From contig CAKRRU010000083.1 of assembly GCA_934394515.1 (NCBI GenBank), forward strand, positions 1 to 11,326: DNA of 11,326 nucleotides, in the 5' to 3' direction. The DNA comes from an uncultured Acetatifactor sp. GTDB lineage: Bacteria > Bacillota > Clostridia > Lachnospirales > Lachnospiraceae. This document shows positions 6,305-11,326 of this stretch, piece by piece (the first letter of the stretch is position 1; each line of letters begins with the position of its first letter). A model generated the notes under the pieces. It worked only from the letters and a program-made list of their open reading frames with translations, was not told the DNA's origin and searched no databases. The translations under genes and the position numbers were made by a program.

Positions 6305-9300
6305 ACTGTCCGCAATAGTTCCGGCTGTCAGATTGTTGGTATCCACATAGATCACATACGGAGAGAAATGCTCTGCCGTAAAGGTAATGCAGGATACTCC
6401 GGAAATCGTAGAGAACTTCGGTGTCAGCTTGTCAAGCTTGCTGTCCACTACGCCGGCTACCTTATTGTTACCTGCATAGGTGATCAGGGAATCCGGAATC
6501 GGCAGGGTAATGCTGATGGACAATCCTGTGGTATCCGTGATCTTGTTATTGCCGGTGGAATCATAGAGACTGATATCCATCGGGAAATACTTGATGGCAC
6601 TGATATCGTTGCCATACTCTGCCATCAACGCCTTTACTACTTCCTCTGAAGCAGATGCGCTCTCAGTGATCTTGATCACAAAGTTATCGGAAGATCCGTT
6701 TACCGTTGCAGATACCACACCGGTATTGGACAGACCGTTCTTGTCAATAACAACAGTGGTTCTGCCGCCGGAAACATTTCCTGTGGTAGTACTGTTCGGC
6801 CTTCTGTTGGAATTGGAATTCGTAGAATTACCACTTCCGGTAGAAGTACTGGTATTAGAACCGTTTGACTTTGTATAGTTTGCCGTAACCGTTACATTTC
6901 CTGCTGGCATGGTGATTACCGTTGCCGATAATACCTTACTTGCTATAGTGGTATTGGATGGATCGATCGTCCAGTTGCTGAACTGCATACCCTTGGCCGG
7001 ATCATTTGCAATGATGATCGGCTGGGAACCGGCAGCATAACTTCCGGAACCGGAACCATTCTTAACTGTCAATGTGTACAGTTTTGTTGTAGTGTTAGTC
7101 CCGGGCGCCGGTGTTGCTGTCGTTCCCGGTGCCGGTGTTGCTGTGGTGCCGGGAGCCGGTGTTGCCGTCGTTCCCGGTGCCGGTGTTGCTGTGGCATTCG
7201 GATCATCCTGGCTTCCGGTAATAGCATACTGGGCATAAGTATCCGTATCCTTGGTGATTCCGGTAATGGCAGGTCTCCATCCTGTAAAGGTATAACCGCT
7301 TCTGGTAGGGCTCTGTGGTGCAATGGCATCTTCGCCGGACGCTACCTTCTGCAAGTACAGCACCGTATCATCGTAATCAATGAAACGTACCGTGAATTTG
7401 GAGTCTTCGGAATCATTCTTCTCATACTGGGCATAAATCGTGGTATCCGCCTGAATGTTGGTAACCGCAGGTCTCCATCCGATAAAGGTATATCCTTCTC
7501 TCTTAGGATCAAAAGGAGGTTCTGCATCCTTTCCGGGAGCTACCAGTCTAGTTATCAATACGCTGTCATTCCAGTCAAGGAAAGTTACCGTATATTTGGA
7601 AGCATCCGGATCATCTGCTTCGTACTGGGCAGTTATCTGCAGAGGCGACTGCACCCCATGATAATCCGGAACCCATCCGGTAAGGGTATATCCCTCTCTG
7701 CCCTTAACTTCAGGGGGAACTGCATCTTCCCCTGCTGGTACCGTCTGTGTATCCAGAAGCGTATTATTCCAATCCCAGAAAGTTACGGTATAGAACAGTT
7801 CCAGCGGCTTTGAGGTCGTCATAATACCGTTCTTTGTTGCATAGATATATGCATTACTGCCATCTACGCAGTAGAACTGCAGTGCACTCTTCTCGGTTTT
7901 TCCACCGAAGGCATCATTATCCAGATAGCTGACACTTTCCGGCACTTCCATGTAGGCAATACTACTGTTCGTAAAGGAATCCTTACTAATGGACTTACAG
8001 GTATCCGGCAGATAAACTGCGAACAGCTTCGGAGTATCCATAAAAGCACCTTCCGGAATATCTGTCACAAAGGAGGTACGCAGATCCACGGAACTTACCT
8101 TGGTGCCCGCAAATGCTTCCTCAGCAATTCCGGTGACTCCCTCTACTTCCGTAGGAGCTACCACTCCGCTGGCTCTTCCTTCCAGAAATTCAATGATATC
8201 TTTCTTCTTTCCGTTTTCCAGACTGTAGATAATAGAATTATCACAGGTGAAATAAGGACTTCCCTGGAAATCCACCGTTGTCAGTTTCTTACAGCCGGTG
8301 AAAGGCCGTTTTCCCATTGTTGTTGTGGTGGCAGGTACTGCCACACCGGTCAGATTTGTACATCCCTTAAAAGCATAATCATCAATCTTCGTAGTTCTGT
8401 CTTTCAGATAGACACCACTCAGATTCGTACAATCCTTGAAAGTCTCCTTGCCAATCTCCAACAGTCCGTAAGCGGTCAATGTCTTGGTCGTATCGGACGG
8501 CAGAACTTCCGAAGGTTCTGTGGCAGTAAACAGATCTTCTTGAATGGTTTCAATACCGTAAGGTAATTCGATCTGCAGTGCCGCATTGACGATCTCGCGT
8601 TCATAGTCTGTTATAGAAGGATCTTTACTAAGGTATTTATTCACCGCAGTATTGGCAGCCGTCTGATAATCCAACGTCATATATGCATAATTAGCGGTAG
8701 TGTATTTTGTGCCGGACTGAATATCATTAAAGGTAGGATAATCTACCAATTCATTTTTGTCCGTATCCGGGTTATACTTTACTTCCAGATTCTGCGGCCA
8801 GCCACTGTAATAGGTAATATAGGTTCTCTCCTGGCTTCCTCTGTTAATATAGCTGTTCGGATCCATTGCATAATTGAACGGTGCCGAATCATCCGAGACT
8901 GGTCCAGTGAAGTATAACGGCTGTACAGCCGTCGCACTCGGATTCGAGCAGTCTGCCTTATGGTATTCCACTTCCTGGGTTTTGAAAGCATCTGTACCAA
9001 TACTTGTAACGTTTACCGGATCCTTGAAAATAACATCCTTCAGATTATGACATCCCTTAAACGCATTATCCTCAATCGTTGTAATAGAAGATGGAATCGT
9101 AATTCTCCTCAGATAACAGTTATTACGGAAAATGCCGGAACCAATCACTGTAATCTGATAAGGACCTACGGTATCTGGCATGGTAACAGTCTCTAATTTA
9201 TTGTCAAATTCACAATAAACCAACTGATTGGAGGAATTTACCCTGTACACGGCCTTTTTGCCATCGTCGGTTTCCTTTACCGTCAGTTCATACAGATCCT

Positions 9301-10750
9301 GTTTGGTTCCGTCAGAATTCAAGTAGCTGAACGCCATATAGTTTTCCGTAGCACAGTTATGGAACTGGGAGTTATCCACACTTTCCAGATAAAACGCTGC
9401 CGGTACATCCTTTTTAAACGAATCAAAGGTGTAAGAGCCATCCACCTGTCCTCCGGTAATTTTCAGAGATGAATTCGCTGCAGTGACGTATTTCAGATTT
9501 TCACACCCCCGGAATTCGGAAACGTCGATAGATCCCTGAGTCTTTCCGCTGGCATTACTAAATGTTCTGGGGAATGTCACGGATCTTAAATTTGCGCAGC
9601 CCTTAAATACATTATTTCCCAGATTATTTAATGCTGTTGCATTATTTGCTGCAGCCAGTTCCTCGTCCACAGAGAATCCGTCTGTTTCTTCTCCATCTGC
9701 CAGATTAATACTTTCCATGGAATAGCAGTCTTCAAATGCATTGTCGCCAATGGTTGTTACATTGGGAGTTACCGTAAAATGCTGCAGAGACTGACAGTTT
9801 GCAAATGCATAGTCTGAGATATCCGTCAGGTTATTATACCGATCCAGGCTCACACCTGTCATTGTAATACAGTTTGCAAACGCATAATCGCCAATGATTT
9901 TCAGACCATTTCCCAATGTAATGTAACTCAGTCCGGTACAGCCATAAAACGCATATACTCCCACACCTTTTACACTTTTTCCAATAGTAAGAGAATGAAT
10001 ATTACCGTTTCCGGAGAATATACCGTGGTCGCTATCAGTAACGGCTCCTGCAATGCTCCAGGTGCCTGTGTCGTCCCCTGTACCTTCCTGCAGATACTGA
10101 TTACCAATATACCATACTTCCGCACCCTTGATCCGTTGCTTGTTCGAGTCGGTTGTTTTGGCATAAACCGGCACTCTATCGCCTCCTGATACTGTGGTTC
10201 CCGACTGATAATACAAATCTTCCGAAGATAAATTTTCCCACTGCGCACGATCTTCGTAACGACACGGCTGATACGTCACACTTACTACGGTCTCCACCCC
10301 GGTCTCAGGATCCGTAATCGTCTGTTCTATAGCATAGAACAGAAAATCATTTTCTTTACCTACCGCTACATAACCGCCATTTGTACCATCACTGTAGGAA
10401 TATTTTTTATAGGCGTCCAGACCATCCGGAATTACGAGGCTGTTACCTTCCAGATATCCGCCGTTATAGCCAAGAATTACTGCACCTTTGTCACTACCGC
10501 CATCTGTTACATATGCGAACTGGTACTTACCGTCACCGGTGGTATAGATTTCCTCATTGTTGTCCAGATAAGGAATCGGCATCTGCTTCAGGTCGGCTTC
10601 TGTGATCGTTTTCTCCGTACCATTTGCTGCTCGCAGTCCTTCCGTAGGGATTGCCGCTACCACGATCGCCGAGATCAGGAACAATGTTCCCAGGGTCTTC
10701 CTTACTGTCTTTTTTAATCTTCTGTTAGTCTTCTTTTTACCCTTAGTCAT
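6185..10750 (-). CDS. Giant BspA-like LRR surface protein with InlB-type repeats and a TPKTG sorting signal
   Basis: This 1521-residue cell-wall protein starts with a long, Lys/Arg-rich signal peptide (about 1-41; hydrophobic core 19-34; cleavage probably after LRA). LRR_5 repeats occur in blocks at about 245-395, 517-590 and 725-980, with the recurring IG..AF.GC.NL pattern. A non-LRR stretch interrupts them at about 600-725. Three InlB B-repeat-like (Flg_new) modules follow at about 987-1044, 1053-1110 and 1119-1176, each ending in GW.P....I..D...YAQYE-like sequence. Then come four TATPAPGT repeats (1187-1218), a divergent B-repeat-like domain (about 1225-1292), a Ser/Asn/Thr-rich spacer and a last beta-rich region (1330-1470). 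TPKTG at 1483-1487, a hydrophobic segment and a basic tail complete a wall-sorting signal. The start has a strong AAAGGAG (10757-10763) six bases upstream, inside the last codons of the sortase. Probable role: adhesion or surface binding; the ligand is unknown. Confidence 0.95.
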   Translation of the reverse strand: MTKGKKKTNRRLKKTVRKTLGTLFLISAIVVAAIPTEGLRAANGTEKTITEADLKQMPIPYLDNNEEIYTTGDGKYQFAYVTDGGSDKGAVILGYNGGYLEGNSLVIPDGLDAYKKYSYSDGTNGGYVAVGKENDFLFYAIEQTITDPETGVETVVSVTYQPCRYEDRAQWENLSSEDLYYQSGTTVSGGDRVPVYAKTTDSNKQRIKGAEVWYIGNQYLQEGTGDDTGTWSIAGAVTDSDHGIFSGNGNIHSLTIGKSVKGVGVYAFYGCTGLSYITLGNGLKIIGDYAFANCITMTGVSLDRYNNLTDISDYAFANCQSLQHFTVTPNVTTIGDNAFEDCYSMESINLADGEETDGFSVDEELAAANNATALNNLGNNVFKGCANLRSVTFPRTFSNASGKTQGSIDVSEFRGCENLKYVTAANSSLKITGGQVDGSYTFDSFKKDVPAAFYLESVDNSQFHNCATENYMAFSYLNSDGTKQDLYELTVKETDDGKKAVYRVNSSNQLVYCEFDNKLETVTMPDTVGPYQITVIGSGIFRNNCYLRRITIPSSITTIEDNAFKGCHNLKDVIFKDPVNVTSIGTDAFKTQEVEYHKADCSNPSATAVQPLYFTGPVSDDSAPFNYAMDPNSYINRGSQERTYITYYSGWPQNLEVKYNPDTDKNELVDYPTFNDIQSGTKYTTANYAYMTLDYQTAANTAVNKYLSKDPSITDYEREIVNAALQIELPYGIETIQEDLFTATEPSEVLPSDTTKTLTAYGLLEIGKETFKDCTNLSGVYLKDRTTKIDDYAFKGCTNLTGVAVPATTTTMGKRPFTGCKKLTTVDFQGSPYFTCDNSIIYSLENGKKKDIIEFLEGRASGVVAPTEVEGVTGIAEEAFAGTKVSSVDLRTSFVTDIPEGAFMDTPKLFAVYLPDTCKSISKDSFTNSSIAYMEVPESVSYLDNDAFGGKTEKSALQFYCVDGSNAYIYATKNGIMTTSKPLELFYTVTFWDWNNTLLDTQTVPAGEDAVPPEVKGREGYTLTGWVPDYHGVQSPLQITAQYEADDPDASKYTVTFLDWNDSVLITRLVAPGKDAEPPFDPKREGYTFIGWRPAVTNIQADTTIYAQYEKNDSEDSKFTVRFIDYDDTVLYLQKVASGEDAIAPQSPTRSGYTFTGWRPAITGITKDTDTYAQYAITGSQDDPNATATPAPGTTATPAPGTTATPAPGTTATPAPGTNTTTKLYTLTVKNGSGSGSYAAGSQPIIIANDPAKGMQFSNWTIDPSNTTIASKVLSATVITMPAGNVTVTANYTKSNGSNTSTSTGSGNSTNSNSNRRPNSTTTGNVSGGRTTVVIDKNGLSNTGVVSATVNGSSDNFVIKITESASASEEVVKALMAEYGNDISAIKYFPMDISLYDSTGNNKITDTTGLSISITLPIPDSLITYAGNNKVAGVVDSKLDKLTPKFSTISGVSCITFTAEHFSPYVIYVDTNNLTAGTIADSTPKTGDAIHPKWFLSIGLACLSMVFFMKKDKKTLRKARA
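7097..7192 (-). repeat. Four tandem 24-bp repeats encoding TATPAPGT
   Basis: Copies occupy 7169-7192, 7145-7168, 7121-7144 and 7097-7120 in coding order. Copies one and three are identical at all 24 bases, while copies two and four differ from them mainly at synonymous positions. This implies duplication of a 48-bp unit. The encoded Pro/Thr/Ala stalk lies between the InlB-type modules and the C-terminal domains and would act as a flexible, length-variable spacer. Confidence 0.85.
7223..7792 (-). repeat. Three InlB B-repeat-like (Flg_new) modules in the large surface protein
   Basis: Each module is about 58 residues and is spaced about 66 residues from the next. The shared pattern is (Y/F)TV.F.D.......V..G.DA..P.....GYT..GW.P........I.AQY. 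Short acidic linkers (ADDPDASK, NDSEDSK) separate them. Modules two and three are closest to each other in the GWRPA segment. These are known as structural beta-grasp stalk repeats in Listeria and many gut Firmicutes. Confidence 0.8.
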
Positions 10751-10753
10751 CCT

Positions 10754-11326
10754 TTACTCCTTTGTTGTCACCTTTTTGGCAACCACTACAAATCTGCCGT
10801 TTTTCTCCTGATAATCACAGGTGGACAGCGTTAAAAGCTGGTCACCGAACGAAGCCGTGACTCCCGTATCATACAATGACAGTTCACTCATGTCATTCAT
10901 ATAAGAGTCAAATTCCTGCTCGCTCTGGGCGTCTATAAACTGATAGTATTTAAATACGATTTCATCTTCACTATATACCCTGGATCTGAATACATACATG
11001 ATCTCATACAGACCTTTTTCATAAATGGTATCAAACTGTATGTAGGGATGTTTCTCATAGTAACTCTGGTCGCTGTATAAAGATAAGCTTCCAAACATCT
11101 GCCCGCTCTTCATATGATGTCCATATAAAATAAAATTCGTGCTGGGCTTTAGCACATCGCAGTCCTTATCCATAAATATGGATCCGTTTTTATCATACTC
11201 CTGATTCAGGTTATGATCCAGATAATATTCATTATCCGTTGTCTGCATTACAGGGTAATCTATATTAGTATCGTCAATTTTTACCCATCCGATTAGTCTT
11301 TTGTTCTTATTTAATAAATTTTTATA
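10754..11326 (-). CDS. Class B sortase (SrtB-like transpeptidase), 5' end outside the window
   Basis: The enzyme links sorting-signal proteins to peptidoglycan on the outer face of the membrane. The 190 visible residues contain the SrtB hallmarks: the GWVKIDDTNIDYPVMQ segment near the visible start, the catalytic His in LYGHHM (codon 11117-11119), the catalytic Cys in LSTCDY (10817-10819) and the catalytic Arg in GRFVVVAK (10793-10795). The extra helix region typical of class B lies between the His and Cys motifs. The first in-frame ATG (11246-11248) is an internal Met within YPVMQ. The frame is open to the window edge, so the N-terminal membrane anchor is missing only because the window ends. 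The stop is three bases before the start of the large LRR gene, whose ribosome-binding site lies inside this gene, implying translational coupling. The TPKTG protein just downstream is the obvious substrate. Confidence 0.95.
   Translation of the reverse strand, partial: YKNLLNKNKRLIGWVKIDDTNIDYPVMQTTDNEYYLDHNLNQEYDKNGSIFMDKDCDVLKPSTNFILYGHHMKSGQMFGSLSLYSDQSYYEKHPYIQFDTIYEKGLYEIMYVFRSRVYSEDEIVFKYYQFIDAQSEQEFDSYMNDMSELSLYDTGVTASFGDQLLTLSTCDYQEKNGRFVVVAKKVTTKE

Noticed and set aside
7097..7192. Possible CRISPR-like array
   Set aside because: The 24-bp units are directly adjacent without spacers, are in frame, and encode a Pro/Thr spacer in a surface protein.
11246..11248. ATG as the sortase start
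   Set aside because: The frame upstream encodes GWVKIDDTNIDYPV, a conserved part of the class B sortase fold, so this Met is internal and the gene is cut by the window edge.

Overview
The window looks like a low-to-moderate GC Gram-positive chromosome, most likely a Clostridia member of the Lachnospiraceae type. The grounds are a Re-citrate-synthase-like enzyme beside a eukaryotic-type NADP isocitrate dehydrogenase, a class B sortase with a TPKTG-anchored giant BspA-like leucine-rich-repeat protein, and clear Gram-positive promoter and ribosome-binding signals. The family-level assignment is inference. All seven substantial genes lie on the minus strand, so transcription runs from high to low coordinates. 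The only plus-strand candidate is a 21-residue C-terminal fragment at the left edge.

Right part (11326 to about 4776): a surface-protein operon. It starts with a class B sortase cut by the window edge (10754-11326). Three bases later comes a 1521-residue BspA-like protein (6185-10750) with signal peptide, LRR_5 repeats, three InlB-type B repeats, a Pro/Thr tandem repeat and a C-terminal TPKTG sorting signal. A second, smaller secreted LRR_5 protein without an anchor follows (4849-6156). A strong 14-bp-stem hairpin with a T-rich tail (4783-4819) closes the unit. The sortase presumably anchors the large protein to the peptidoglycan.

Middle (3840-4760): a subtilisin-family serine protease with a complete catalytic triad but no signal peptide or classical prodomain, presumably cytoplasmic. 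It starts just downstream of the terminator hairpin, and I could find no convincing promoter of its own.

Left part (3770 to 79): a probable glutamate/2-oxoglutarate biosynthesis operon. A near-consensus promoter (TTGACA, 17 bp, TACAAT) drives a Re-citrate-synthase-like enzyme (2236-3648), then a GntR/FCD regulator (1466-2182), then NADP isocitrate dehydrogenase (79-1287). A palindrome with core ATTGTATACAAT lies over the -10 box and is a good candidate operator for the FCD regulator. Aconitase, the step between the two enzymes, is not in the window. A 107-bp nested inverted-repeat element lies between the regulator and the dehydrogenase.

I saw no tRNA, rRNA, CRISPR array, transposase or replication origin. 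No gene-free stretch exceeds 300 bases. I did not find an obviously new biological system. The observations most worth following are the operator over the promoter, the nested palindromic element and the sortase/TPKTG pair.
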